From: Neonectria sp. B-13
Taxonomy: Eukaryota > Ascomycota > Sordariomycetes > Hypocreales > Nectriaceae
Reading direction: 5' to 3'
Length of the DNA: 64,000 nt
NCBI GenBank assembly: GCA_002682825.1
Contig: NOKP01000031.1
Location: 664,353-728,352 of the forward strand
Of the stretch, positions 54,501 through 64,000 are shown one piece after another (the first letter of the stretch is position 1; every line of letters begins with the position of its first letter). The notes below the pieces were generated by a model. The model was given only the letters and a program-made list of their open reading frames with translations. It had not been told where the DNA came from and searched no databases. A program made the translations under genes and the position numbers.

Positions 54501-55480
54501 CTCACAGGTCAGAATTAGTGGACCGGAGGCATAGAGTTCGTGACTGTGACGTCCGGTCCCTCGGTCGCGATCTCAGCGATATCCTCATCTGGTTCGGCAA
54601 TGGAATGGCCAATCCGGAAGACTACGAGGGCGGGTGCAGAGCTGAGGTTGCTAACGAACTCCGACTTGAAGCCAAAATGGTCCGGCACCGGTTCAAGCGC
54701 GTGGTAAGCGACTACGATACATTGAGTGCTATACGGACCACGACTCCGAGGAGTCCAAAGCTAGACGAGGGTGATCAACGCAAACATCGATACCCAGTCG
54801 TGACAGCAGACGAAGCCACCGAGTGTCACAGAAGGGATGGCAAGCAGGGAGAGCTCAGTGGCTTCAAGAATTTTACCAAGGATTTCGCCAAACGGGACCG
54901 TATCCTCGTCATCGATGACTCAGTTTCCATGCGCTCTATCACATCAGAGGCCAGAAGGACGGCCCAGGCCCTCATGTGGCTAGTCAAAGGCCTTGATACT
55001 GAAGGTACAGAGCTCAACTTCACCTCGGAGCCGGATACATCACGCGGTCCCTCGACCAATACCCCCCGGCGCCTCACCAAGATGGCCAAGTTCAATAGGT
55101 CAAAGGGCATCAAGATGAAGGGAATCGTAGATATGATCTGCGGGGAGCTTGAGCATACCTCAGAAGCGACGTGTATTACGGATGTTTGTCTTGACAGCAT
55201 CTTCGCCAACGAGCAGGCCATCCGTGAAGGCCGCCGGATGTGTGTCCTACTCTTTCCCAACGGGAATCGGCTGCCACAGACCAACTCGCAGGGTGGCAAC
55301 GCTGAGCGGAGCATCGAGAATCTCGTAAAGCATATGAACGGCCAACATATGCCGCACACCAACTTCTCCGTTCAGTTTGTTCACTTGAGTAATGCCGAAA
55401 TCGGCAAAGTGCGCCTCGTGTTTCTTGACGAGAAGGTCGAGGTTCACAACGGCAACGGAGAAAGAGAGTATGTATTTTGA
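51549..55480 (+). CDS. Trypsin-like (Cys-nucleophile) protease-vWA multidomain protein
   Basis: Predicted 1250 aa in three exons (51549-54131, 54206-54380, 54486-55480). A chymotrypsin-fold domain shows the triad positions: H206 in RMVLTVDHFL, D333 in FDYALIEVD and, where Ser is normal, C417 in EGDCGSWV. An acidic Asp run (about residues 222-240) sits between His and Asp. After a low-complexity stretch comes an alpha-helical region (about 700-950: AYWAERKIDWELGNRINHNE, GHYAHIFKCLESFERIGRFF) without a known fold. The C-terminal part is a vWA domain with MIDAS DxSxS in ILVIDDSVSM (about residue 1060) and FSVQFVHLSNAE later. The stop at 55478-55480 is the read-through end; a GTATGT at 55468 could start an intron to an exon (HKESVWSILIGAVSDFHG) that continues the vWA domain to about 55760. 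It resembles protease-vWA conflict-system proteins; function unknown. Confidence 0.78.
52213..52262 (+). repeat. GAC/GAT triplet run coding for poly-Asp
   Basis: In-frame GAC/GAT microsatellite inside the protease domain, giving DDDDDNDDDDDDDDC; probably a surface loop and prone to length change. Confidence 0.85.
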
Positions 55481-55627
55481 TCAGGGAGAGCAAACCTTCT
55501 GCGGCTTGAAAGAAAAATCTTGGAACTAACTTCATTTATCAGGAACATCGGTGACCAAGAGCCACAAGGAGAGTGTCTGGTCCATCCTAATTGGCGCAGT
55601 GAGCGACTTCCACGGCAACGATCTTCG
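55481..55627 (+). other. Probable 3' continuation of the vWA domain
   Basis: Frame starting near 55570 reads HKESVWSILIGAVSDFHGND, matching the last helix expected in these vWA proteins. It can be joined to the previous exon by a GTATGT donor at 55468 and an AG near 55568; the stronger ATCAG acceptor at 55541 (ACTAAC branch) gives a different frame that stops at 55658. Confidence 0.5.
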
Positions 55628-55760
55628 CTACCCTATCCAAAACCAACTCCATGAGGATGAACAACGAGAACGAAGGAAACCAGGGTGTCATAGTGGTTTA
55701 GAACCTGGTTTCACTCGTTCTCGTTGTTCATCCTCATGGAGTTGGTTTTGGATACGGTAG
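55628..55760. repeat. Near-perfect 57-bp inverted repeat (hairpin)
   Basis: Left arm 55628-55684 and right arm 55704-55760 are reverse complements with 3 mismatches; loop of 19 nt. The arms include CCAAAACCAACTCCATGAGG and its complement. It lies at the 3' end of the protease-vWA gene and RNA from it would fold into a long stable hairpin. Confidence 0.93.
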
Positions 55761-56287
55761 CAAATTATGTGTACGTATACTTAAGTCTGTTTCCTTATTG
55801 GATGTATTCAAAGGTAGTTAGCCACCCACTTAGCAATCTCCTGATGAGTTGGGGAGGAAGAGTAAGACGAAAGGAAAAGCAGCTAGGCCGCGTTGAAAGA
55901 GAGAGGCACGAAACTCAGCAATATGTGACGTTGGGATGTTTCAGAATTTGACATGGAACGCACGTGATTCAGTTTGACGCGGCGTCGACCTTTTGTCTTT
56001 TCGTTTCTTGAGGCATTTTTTGTTTGTTTAGTTACCTCGCAAGGCTATTGTGCTCAGTCACAGATTCACGATTGGGGAATGAGACCCCCATACAGAAGTA
56101 GACATATTTCAAATAGCGGTGTCGAAAGAAAGAAAGTATTGCAAATTGCTTGCTGTTGCCCCGGGCCCTTCTGTGGCAAGGTCCGTAGATTCCCAAATAT
56201 CACTATGTGTGTGCTATGCTAACATTCTAACCCATTCGTCATGGCTGGGGCAAAACTCCCGCAGCCTTTAAGCATCGAGTCAAGCAT
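55761..56287. other. Intergenic region after the hairpin
   Basis: 527 bp, no gene recognised. Confidence 0.5.
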
Positions 56288-57413
56288 CTAAGCTGGCCTC
56301 CTCAGTCCTAGACAGTCCAAAAACGGTCCATCGTGACAAGCCACAAGATAAGCCTTGTCGGTTTTCGACTCGTTGAAATGTTTAATCTTCGACCAGGAAG
56401 GAATTGCAAAAGTATCGCGAGACGACCAATTAAATACGACGGTCTCACCGGATGGAGTTTGAACCTCGGTGCGACCCTTGCCCTCATAGCAGTGGTAGAT
56501 GTATGAAGAACTTTCTTGCGATTCCACTGTCGTCCCCGGGTCTAGGCGCTCTGCTTGCACTCCAAGAATGTTAGAGAGGGGCTTTCCATCAGGCGTGGTG
56601 TAGTGATGGACAGCATATTTGTCCTTGGTTGAGTTGAGAGCGGCCTCAACAGGACCCCAGGGGTGACGCCACTCGCAGGGGTCGCAGGCCCTTTACGTGT
56701 GTTAGTACTGGTCTAGAGAATTCCATGATGCTTCGGTGTTCGGGGAGAATCAACAATCGATGAGGACTTACGTGCTAGGATATCTTGGACTAGCGTAGCC
56801 CTCAGCAAAATGCACCGGGACGTAGCGAAACAGAGGCAAGTTCAGCATGTCCAGCCAGATGACAGGACTGTCGCTCTCGTTGCCGTGATCATGCCAGTGC
56901 CACGGTGGTGTCACCACCACATCACCTCGAACCAGTGGCATCTTCTTGCCCTCGACAGCAGTGAAGCCTTCTCCATCAATGATGAAGCGGCACGCGAAGG
57001 CAATATGCCTGTGCGCCGGGGCCGTTTCACCCGGGTTGACTAACTGTAGACCACCATAGATGGTGTCTGTCGTGTACGGTGATGCTGGAGTTTGGGTGAG
57101 TGGAACGGCCTAGAAAGACAAGGAACCGGAGCGTAAGAAACTTACTCATGCTCGGGTTGACCAGCATTAGAACCCTCCTTTCCGCCTTCTCCTCTGGCAC
57201 TAAGCGACCCGCCGTTTGCAGGTACGGCAACGCCTCCTGATATTTCCACATGTGAGCCTTTGCGGTGGGGTTTGGGCTTTGCGGGACCATCATGTTCATT
57301 TGGGACCACAAGGGCTCCAGGTGCTTTGATGGCAGCGCGCTGAGGTAGGACTTCATCTCCTCCGTCTCGCCCTCGGAGGGGGATGCCTTGTTTGTGCTGA
57401 CGTAGCCGCCCAT
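56288..57413 (-). CDS. Gentisate 1,2-dioxygenase-like cupin protein
   Basis: Predicted 327 aa in three exons (57413-57146, 57084-56772, 56690-56288; frame kept). A bicupin: the first cupin has the Fe(II) ligands in GETAPAHRHIAFACRF and PPWHWHDHGNESD, and DTIYGGLQLVNPG before them is typical of gentisate dioxygenases. The second cupin (from LDPGTTVESQESSSYIYHCYEG) is degenerate and lacks the His pair. The enzyme opens the ring of gentisate to maleylpyruvate with O2. Other substrates of the family (salicylate, 1-hydroxy-2-naphthoate) are possible. It is divergent from an FAH-family hydrolase that fits the next step. Confidence 0.9.
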
Positions 57414-57950
57414 CTTGAATGATCGAGTCTTGATGTGTGATTTCTGAAGTTATGCTTATTGAAAAGGTGAGAGTGTGGCTTGATCGGAGCAGCCGCCTTC
57501 AAAGGGATTGGTCTTATAGCTTGCGTTGCAAGATGGAAGAAGCTGGGGAGTGTGGACCAAATGATGGATACTGGGGTATCAATCGGGCTGCCAGGGATTG
57601 AAACAAGGTGACAACGGGCACAGCACTCAACAATGGCGCAGTGGAGGAGAATGAGCTGATTAGCTCGGAGTCAGTGACCGAGGTTTCTCTACGTTACAGC
57701 TCTGAAAGCATCCAGTCCAAAGGAGTGCTCCGGAAGAATGTCGATCAGCTCCACATTGCTCCGGAATGATCTCGGAACGAAGCTTAGAGACGAGACTGTG
57801 GATAACCTTCCGACCGGTATGGTTTATGATTGGCTAATCTGCACGTCCGCGCGACGGATCACGACATCAGCTCTTGCAATTGGTTGCAGGAGTTGCATTC
57901 TTTTGAAGGACGTTTATAACAAGAAGCGAAGCTCAACAACACACTCCAAA
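57414..57950. promoter_or_regulatory. Divergent promoter of the gentisate pair
   Basis: 537 bp between dioxygenase and hydrolase starts. CGG/CCG triplets (for example CTCCGGAAG near 57726-57740 and CTCCGGAATG near 57757) are candidate Zn2Cys6 sites. Confidence 0.45.
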
Positions 57951-58975
57951 ATGCGACCCTTCCAAAGCAGATTTATGTCATCATCACGCATCATGTCTAC
58001 CAACAGCTGGACCCGACTCATCCGTTTCGTTGACGACAACGGCAACGAGACCTTTGGCGAGCCCGTCATCAAAGACGACAAGGAACTCGCCGACCGTCTG
58101 GCGAAAAATGATCTCTGGGCCGTCGAGTACAAAGGGCAGAGCCCTATCTCAGCAGTCAACAAGGGCGAAAGAGTCCACGTGAAGGCCATCCGAGATATCC
58201 TCCGCCCCGCCGATGTGCCAATTATCCGCTGCATCGGCCTCAACTACATCCAGCACAGTGAGTGAGATATACGTCTTGAGCGGAGTTCGAAACTAACGCA
58301 ATCTTCCAGTCAAGGAGGGCGGCCGTACACCCCCGCCGTACCCCTCACTCTTTATCAAGCCCTCCACTTGCGTGACTGGTCACAATGAGGATGTCCCCAT
58401 TCCCAAAGTTGCTCAAGATGGAACGATAGACTACGAGGGCGAATTGGTACGTACTGAATCTTTTATCAAACGCCACATGAGTTTTAACATGCAACAAGGC
58501 CATCGTCATTGGAAAGACTGGCAAGGATATTCCCAAGGACTCCGCGCTTGACTATGTCGCCGGGTACCTCGTCTCCAACGACGTGTCAGCTCGTGCTTGG
58601 CAACGTGATCCTAAGAAGGCCGGCGGCGTGCCTCAGTGGTGCTTTAGCAAGGGATTCGACAAGTTCGCACCTCTCGGACCTGTGCTCGTATCACCTGCTG
58701 TCGTCGGAAACGCCTCTGAGCTGACCTTGAGGACTACTGTCAACGGGGAGGAGAGGCAAAACACCAGCACGGGTGACCTGCTGTTTGGAGTCGAGGCCAT
58801 TATTAGTTTTATCAGCCAAGGAACCACGTTGGAAGCTGGAACCGTTATTCTCACTGGCACGCCCTCGGGTGTCGCCATGGGCATGAAAGAACCCAAGTAC
58901 CTCAACGACGGCGACGTGGTTGAAGTGAGCATTACCGGGCTCGGGTCTGTGAGGAATAAGATGGTGTTCGAGTAG
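57951..58975 (+). CDS. Fumarylacetoacetate-hydrolase-family protein (maleyl-/fumarylpyruvate hydrolase type)
   Basis: Predicted 306 aa in three exons (57951-58257, 58310-58446, 58499-58975). The FAH fold shows RCIGLNYIQH at exon 1/2, YPSLFIKPST, the metal-binding IDYEGELAIVIGK over intron 2, GYLVSNDVSARAWQRD, and ILTGTPSGV. In gentisate catabolism this family splits the ring-opened product to pyruvate plus fumarate or maleate. ATG 57951 (MRPFQSRFMSSSR) could be a short mitochondrial leader; ATG 57993 gives a protein starting MSTNSWTRLIRF, like most homologues, so the true start is open. The 3' end lies 57 bp from the convergent Zn2Cys6 gene. Confidence 0.92.
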
Positions 58976-59032
58976 AAGTTAAAATTAGAATAGCCATTAA
59001 AATCTGCTATATACACTACCACATTCCGTTCT

Positions 59033-61624
59033 TCACTCGTTCAATAGCTCCCAAGCTACCTGCATATCCGTTAACCATGACAAGTCATTGACATCAAACG
59101 TAAATTCAGCGAGGTCATGCTGGTTGAGATCAGCAATTGGAGGTGCGAATTCGTCCGCCAGCCTTTGAAGCAGATCCGGTAGCTCTGGGTCAGCAGCAGC
59201 ATCGTATATCGCGCCGGGCTGGACTTGCTCGTTCAGCCCTATTTGAGCCTTCCGTCTGCACATCCCCGATGCGATGGCACCGCTTGGTACAGCCTGCAAG
59301 ATCTTTGAAGAAAGGATATGCAGAGCTGCGACACACCTGCGAGCCGATTGACCAAACTTCTCATGAGCCTTTAATACTGAAATTGCTTGACCCCAAGAGC
59401 GTCCAATGTCTGCAGCCAGGAATACTTCTGGTCGAAGTGTGGCAGCTATAAGAACGGTGGCGGCCGAGTAAACATAGTACACGCGATACCACCACGCAGG
59501 GAGGAGACCAACTGTGCTGTCGAGGGTTTGGTGTGTGAGAAGGGTGGTGATTATACTCTGAGCTGTTGACACGCAAAACAGAGCGCCTTGTTCGACGAAG
59601 CGAGCTTGCAGAGTGTCGTCGACCCTTTTGTTGTCTGTGGGTGACTGTGCGAGGCAAAATCGGGAAAGAAGAGGTCTCAACAAGAGAATCCTTGCGTGAA
59701 GAAAGCTGCGTACCCAAGTATTAGCATTAAATCACAACACGGTAGATCAAGAATAGTAATTCTCTTTCCGAGATCAACCTAGAATCAGGAGACAAACCGC
59801 ATGCGTAAAATCACAGTCTGGCGGCGCGAGATCTCATCCGCAGTCGTATCCAATGAGTTCCATCTTAGATGGTTTGGCAGGCTATTCTCCCATCTGCTCA
59901 AAGATCTGTCCAGTCGAACTACCTTATCGAGGTCTTCATCCTCGCCGTCGGCGTTTTCGCTGTCATGCAAATGAGGCTCCTTTGCCTTTGGACGACTCCC
60001 AGAGCCTCCATAAAAGGCTATCATTGTCTGATGAATGATCTCGTACAGCCGAACGGACTGGACGAAGAATGAAATATAGCTCATATTCTTGCTAGTCGTT
60101 ACACCGGCTTCGTCAACAACAGTCGAGGATGAGAGAGGCAGAGGTACTGCAGTTGCAAGACACCCAGAGATCATGGCAGGGCGTCCGTGGGTGACAGAGA
60201 CCATGCTACTAAAGTCAGTGCACCTTCATGGAACTTGGAGTATCCAGCACGTACCGATCCATTAGAACGCATCCATACCATATCCTCCGCAAAAGTTCTC
60301 GCTCGGCTATATCTGGTCTATCTGCTGACGTCTCTGGCAGGTGAAGCCCTAAACTCTGTGCCGTCCTGATGGCCGAGCCAACAAGCATCCAGGTCTGATG
60401 CGGATGATGAGTGCTTTGCAGATACTGACTCGTGACCAAGAGACATTGCACAAGCTCAAGAGATCCAGAGTCCCAGGGGCTCATTGGTAATAAATCCTGC
60501 GCTCTTCGGAAATACGCGTTACTAGATTGTTCCCTCTGTTCTAAAGTCTGAGACTCGTGGAGTTGCGTCGACAGAGCGAGAACGATATTGAGAGTAGCGA
60601 CAAAGGTTCGTTCATCGAAGTCGATGGCTGTCCCGGCGAATATAGCGTTGTATGCGCAAGTCCATCGTTGCCTGTCCAGGAACGGATAGAGGGGATCTAC
60701 ATAGAACCAATACAACTCCATCAGGTGATCGGCTTGCCTCCGCGGTGGGAGGACGTAGGAAACCTCGGGTGCCCCCATATCCCCGGTTCTTACGGCCCCC
60801 ATGAAGGATCGGGAAGACGAGGCTACAGGGCGGGAGGAGCCGTTGCCTGACTTGCCAAGCCGAACATCGATAGCCTTTTTAATCTGCGCGGTGAAAGAAC
60901 CAGCACTGCTGATCCCAAAGAACTCTCTAGTGCTCGCTTCCTCGTCGACAACGGCAGTCATAGAGTCAATGGCCGAAGGACTGTTTGAGCGAACAGATGC
61001 CCCAACTTGGTGCTGACTGTGGTTCTCATCGGTGTGTCTGCTTCCGGGAGTGGTCCCAGCAGGAGATTGGTGCGACACTGAGATCGGCCTGGGTCTTGAC
61101 TCTAGCGGTGATTGCGATGGGTTGAGGCCATAAATATAGCCTGGTTTGGAGGTCATGTTGGAACCTAACAGTGGTCGATATGCGTTGTTCTGTGGCGGTG
61201 GAGAAGAAATGTTCTCATCGCGAATGTCGTTATTAATTGGGACCTCCATGCTGTGGCTACGGACAATGCTGTTGCTGCTATTGCCGCTGTATTTGCAGTT
61301 GTCTCGCAGGTTGAGCTTCCTTGAGCAAGAGCCACATGCTATTAATTGGTCAGTGTACGTGCTTCCGCATTTGTTCTTCGGGTCTCGTCTGGACCAAGAT
61401 TCATCAACAACAACGAGAACACACGACGGTCGAGCTCAGCAATGGGACACAAACTGACAAGACAAAGTCTCATAGATGCATCAGCGTAACTACTTACTAG
61501 GGCGCACACCATTGCATTTGATCTTCTTTGCCCGGCAATTCTCACACGCCACATCGATTTTGAGCCTCTTGGGCCTAGGCCCTTGAGCTCTAGAGTCTCC
61601 TGCCAGTCTCTGAGGAGGATCCAT
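59033..61624 (-). CDS. Zn2Cys6 fungal transcription factor of the gentisate cluster
   Basis: Predicted 763 aa in four exons: 61624-61498, 61338-60255, 60205-59798, 59705-59033 (frame kept). The zinc cluster, split by intron 1, reads C-EN-C-RAKKIK-C-NGVRPT-C-GS-C then C after nine residues, after a basic stretch (GPRPKRLKID). The middle homology region contains LMELYWFYVDPLYPFLDR, LVQCLLVTSQYLQSTHHPHQTWMLVGSAIRTAQSLG and, across intron 2, CVLMDRMVSVTHGRPAMISG, the textbook fungal-TF block. Position convergent with the hydrolase suggests it controls the gentisate genes. It could also be unrelated to them. Confidence 0.87.
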
Positions 61625-62064
61625 CAGTCGCCCAGCATCCACCCAAGTACGGGACAGGGATTTCGGAGCCTCAACGCCGAATGCCGTGAGATACGCGAGT
61701 CACGAGATGCAGGCCCAGGATCGACAGAATGGGATGGGCCCGAGCAAGGTTCTGCTACTACTGGAACAGAGAGTGTCGTAATCGGAGATGTGGATTGGAG
61801 ACTCGGAGAGGAATGCTCGGATGAGGATGCTCGGGTGATGATAATCGGATGAAGATGCTCACGGGGCCCCGGCTTTGATCTTGCAACATTAAGGAGCCGG
61901 ATGGCCTTTGGTTCCGGGTCATTGAGACACACTCCTCAGCTGGTTCCGAGCCAATCGGAAGCCATTTCGGCTATGCAAATAATGTGCATTCTCCGCATTC
62001 CCCGCATCCTAACCCGTCTCCTCATCCTCTCACACTAGCCTGTTCCAAGCATCTCGCGATTTCA
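61625..62064. other. Intergenic region upstream of the Zn2Cys6 factor
   Basis: 440 bp without a gene; includes the factor's promoter and the 3' side of the GFA gene. Confidence 0.5.
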
Positions 62065-62603
62065 TCACCTCCGCATTTCTTCCCACTGCGGAACGCCTTC
62101 CATCGCACTCACCCATCCCGGCCGATTCCTGACGAAAATCTCGTTGCTAGGTCGGATGTTGAGACTAGTCAAATTTTAGTTTATTATCGGCAGGCGGCGT
62201 GTAAATGAGACAGCATCTCACTTACCCTTTGTCCAGAATTGATGTCCGAATCATATGATACACCCCTTTAGCTGAGCCGGGAATAGTCCAAAGAGTGCAT
62301 CCGCAGCTCCGGCAAAAGGCCTTCTCCTTGCCACTACCGCTGGCTGTATCAGTGAGGTTGAAGAAACCGATCGCCCCCTCCTCTGCTGAGACCTGCACGT
62401 CTTTCGTCGCAAACTTGGCAATCTAGTAAATTTGTGAGGTTCTGTCTGTGTGCCCTTAGAGTCTTGTAACTTACCACCTGATGTGTTCCTCCAGCTCCTT
62501 TACTGCAGTGCTCGCAAAAGCATGAAAGCACTGAGATTGGTTCCGATGAGATGTTCAGGCTCACGGCGGCGCAAAGGCACTTTCCTGCGTACGGGGCTGG
62601 CAT
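62065..62603 (-). CDS. GFA/CENP-V-domain protein
   Basis: Predicted 141 aa in three exons (62603-62475, 62422-62226, 62164-62065; frame kept). The zinc-binding Cys of the GFA fold are seen as KCLCAAV, SCFCEHCSKG and AFCRSCGCTLW. The 100-nt third exon supplies the usual end (NEIFVRNRPGWVSAMEG) and was recognised because exon 2 ends in GTAAGT, so a reading that stops at 62222 is too short. Family proteins were first described as binding S-hydroxymethylglutathione, but most are of unknown function. Next to the gentisate genes it may take part in thiol-linked chemistry; this is speculative. Confidence 0.85.
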
Positions 62604-63085
62604 GTCGGTTGTTTGATCCTGTGTTTGCCTTGCCGGTCTCTCATTCTCTTATATATTCTCTATTAACATTGAAGTCTCGAGTATTTAGCAACAGCCGCGT
62701 AGGGGGGTGGGCGGAGCCGGGACGCATCAATATTCTCCGAAAGCCCGAAGCCGGATCACTCTCGATTCATGGACTTCGGAATGGAGGCAGGTATATGGGC
62801 ACACCGCGGTGGTCGTAGTCTTGACTTCCATACCCGTCCTTCGCAATGTACAGTCGACGGATAGTTGTTTGCTCCGATGACTACGGATGTACTCACAAAG
62901 CACGGCTGTTTGGTCCCTACTCAACGAAACATGGATTGTACTGTTCTGGGATATTCTCGGGATGGAGTTCGATCCAAAGTGAATAGTTTGGTCATCGGAC
63001 TGTCTCATCAAATATCGGCACTCAGACTGACTCCGAAAATTGCATCTTTCTCTCTTACTCTCATTTGCCACTATGTATTCAACAT
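62604..63085. other. Spacer between GFA and GH3 genes
   Basis: 482 bp; both genes lie on the minus strand, so it holds the GFA promoter and the GH3 3' UTR. No other gene seen. Confidence 0.5.
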
Positions 63086-64000
63086 CTACAAACCGAAGAC
63101 GGACCCATCCATCTTGACAACAACCTGCTGAATAACGTCGGCCGATGACAATCCAAGTGAAAAGTGGTAACCTCCTCCATCAACCACCCACTGCTTCAGT
63201 CCTTGGTTGTAATACGCCACATCCCTAGTCTTAACTTGGATCTGAACTGTCTTGTGTTCTCCAGGTTGCAGCCGAGTCTTTTTGAAGCCAACAAGAGCTT
63301 TGATCGGGTGGTCGGGAGAGGCAGTCGATCTACCAACGTAGATCTGTACCAGGGTACCACCTGCGAGGCGACCAGTGTTCGTAACGTCGACAGTGACAGT
63401 CCAGTCCTGTCCTTGTCTAGCCACGCTCATAGATCCGTACTGAAATGATGTGTAAGAAAGTCCGTGCCCAAATGGAAAGTTGACTTTGGTTCGGTCAATG
63501 CGATCATAGTGTCGATATCCCACGAAGACACCCTCGGCATATGTGACTTTCAGCTGGCCGTTAACATATTCGCCAGGAAAGTTGCCGTAAGCCGGAGAAT
63601 CCTCGACGTATTTCGGGAAGCTGACTGGCAGACGGCCTTCAGGATTCACGGCACCAGTCAGAACGTCTGCAATCGAATGACCACACTCCTGGCCGGGGAA
63701 CCAGGCCTGTACTACTGCGGCAACCTGGTCGAGCCAAGGCATAGATATGGCCACGCCGGTCGAATTCACGACCACAGTGTTGGGGTTGGCTGAAGCAACC
63801 GCTGATACAAGAGCATCCTGGGTGCCCTTCCGCGGCAAGTTAAACGAATCTTGATCGCGACCTTCCGTTTCCCACTGCGGGTCGTGGCCAGTAAAAACGA
63901 TGGCAAGATCGGCGTCTTGGGCAGCTTGCACAGCCTCTCCCTGGAGGTCAGCGTCGTGGTCTGACTCAAGTGAAAAGCCCAGGCGCACGCCACTGCGGCC
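63086..64000 (-). CDS. GH3 beta-glucosidase, C-terminal part (cut by window edge)
   Basis: About 304 codons of the C-terminal portion, open to the right edge. It contains the (alpha/beta)6 sandwich domain with the acid/base block GHDPQWETEGRDQDSFNLP, VVNSTGVAISMPWL, AWFPGQECGHSIADVLTGAVNPEGRLPVSFP, then the fibronectin-III-like domain with FPFGHGLSYTSFQYG and ending KMDGSVFGL. GH3 enzymes release glucose from cello-oligosaccharides, which would complete the cellulose degradation set of this window (AA9, GH7, GH12). The nucleophile region lies outside. Confidence 0.93.
   Translation of the reverse strand, partial: GRSGVRLGFSLESDHDADLQGEAVQAAQDADLAIVFTGHDPQWETEGRDQDSFNLPRKGTQDALVSAVASANPNTVVVNSTGVAISMPWLDQVAAVVQAWFPGQECGHSIADVLTGAVNPEGRLPVSFPKYVEDSPAYGNFPGEYVNGQLKVTYAEGVFVGYRHYDRIDRTKVNFPFGHGLSYTSFQYGSMSVARQGQDWTVTVDVTNTGRLAGGTLVQIYVGRSTASPDHPIKALVGFKKTRLQPGEHKTVQIQVKTRDVAYYNQGLKQWVVDGGGYHFSLGLSSADVIQQVVVKMDGSVFGL

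Overview
The window reads as nuclear DNA of a filamentous ascomycete (Pezizomycotina, probably a Sordariomycete). Genes are dense, introns are mostly 45-125 nt with GTRNGT donors, CTAAC/CTAAT branch sites and YAG acceptors, and there are three Zn2Cys6 regulators and several plant-cell-wall-degrading enzymes. Species cannot be named from the sequence. Exon boundaries below were inferred by eye; for the spliced genes the summed exon lengths keep the frame.

Layout. 2.1-7.7 kb: a compact mycosporine-type cluster: a sedoheptulose-7-phosphate cyclase (DDG synthase type), a COMT-like O-methyltransferase and a MysC-like ATP-grasp ligase. 7.9-11.3 kb: a head-to-head pair that looks like sphingolipid head-group chemistry (PAP2/Aur1-like protein and GT32 SUR1-like glycosyltransferase). 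11.3-13.5 kb: mostly empty, with a broken NACHT-ankyrin gene. 13.9-19.8 kb: an arginase-family protein, a Zn2Cys6 factor and a peroxisomal amadoriase/sarcosine-oxidase-like flavoenzyme. 21.4-31.1 kb: a membrane sulfatase-like protein, an MFS transporter, a secreted intradiol dioxygenase, a fungal F-box-like protein and a Poa1-like macrodomain protein, followed by a dead MFS sugar transporter.

32.3-48.8 kb is a carbohydrate island: AA9 LPMO, GH88, GH12, sugar transporter, Zn2Cys6 factor, DUF2264 protein and GH7, with several divergent promoters. A GH3 beta-glucosidase is cut by the right edge. These enzymes would together attack cellulose/xyloglucan and uronic-acid side chains and import the products.

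49.6-55.8 kb carries a membrane-tailed fungal protein and, divergent to it, a large protein joining a trypsin-like protease fold (with Cys in the nucleophile position) to a vWA domain; its 3' end runs into a near-perfect 57-bp inverted repeat. This locus resembles conflict/immunity-type multidomain proteins and is the least explained part of the window. 56.3-61.6 kb is a gentisate catabolism unit (gentisate 1,2-dioxygenase, FAH-family hydrolase, Zn2Cys6 factor), followed by a small GFA-domain protein.

The best candidates for something new are the mycosporine cluster with its COMT-like methyltransferase and lipid-type neighbours, and the Cys-protease/vWA protein with its terminal hairpin.
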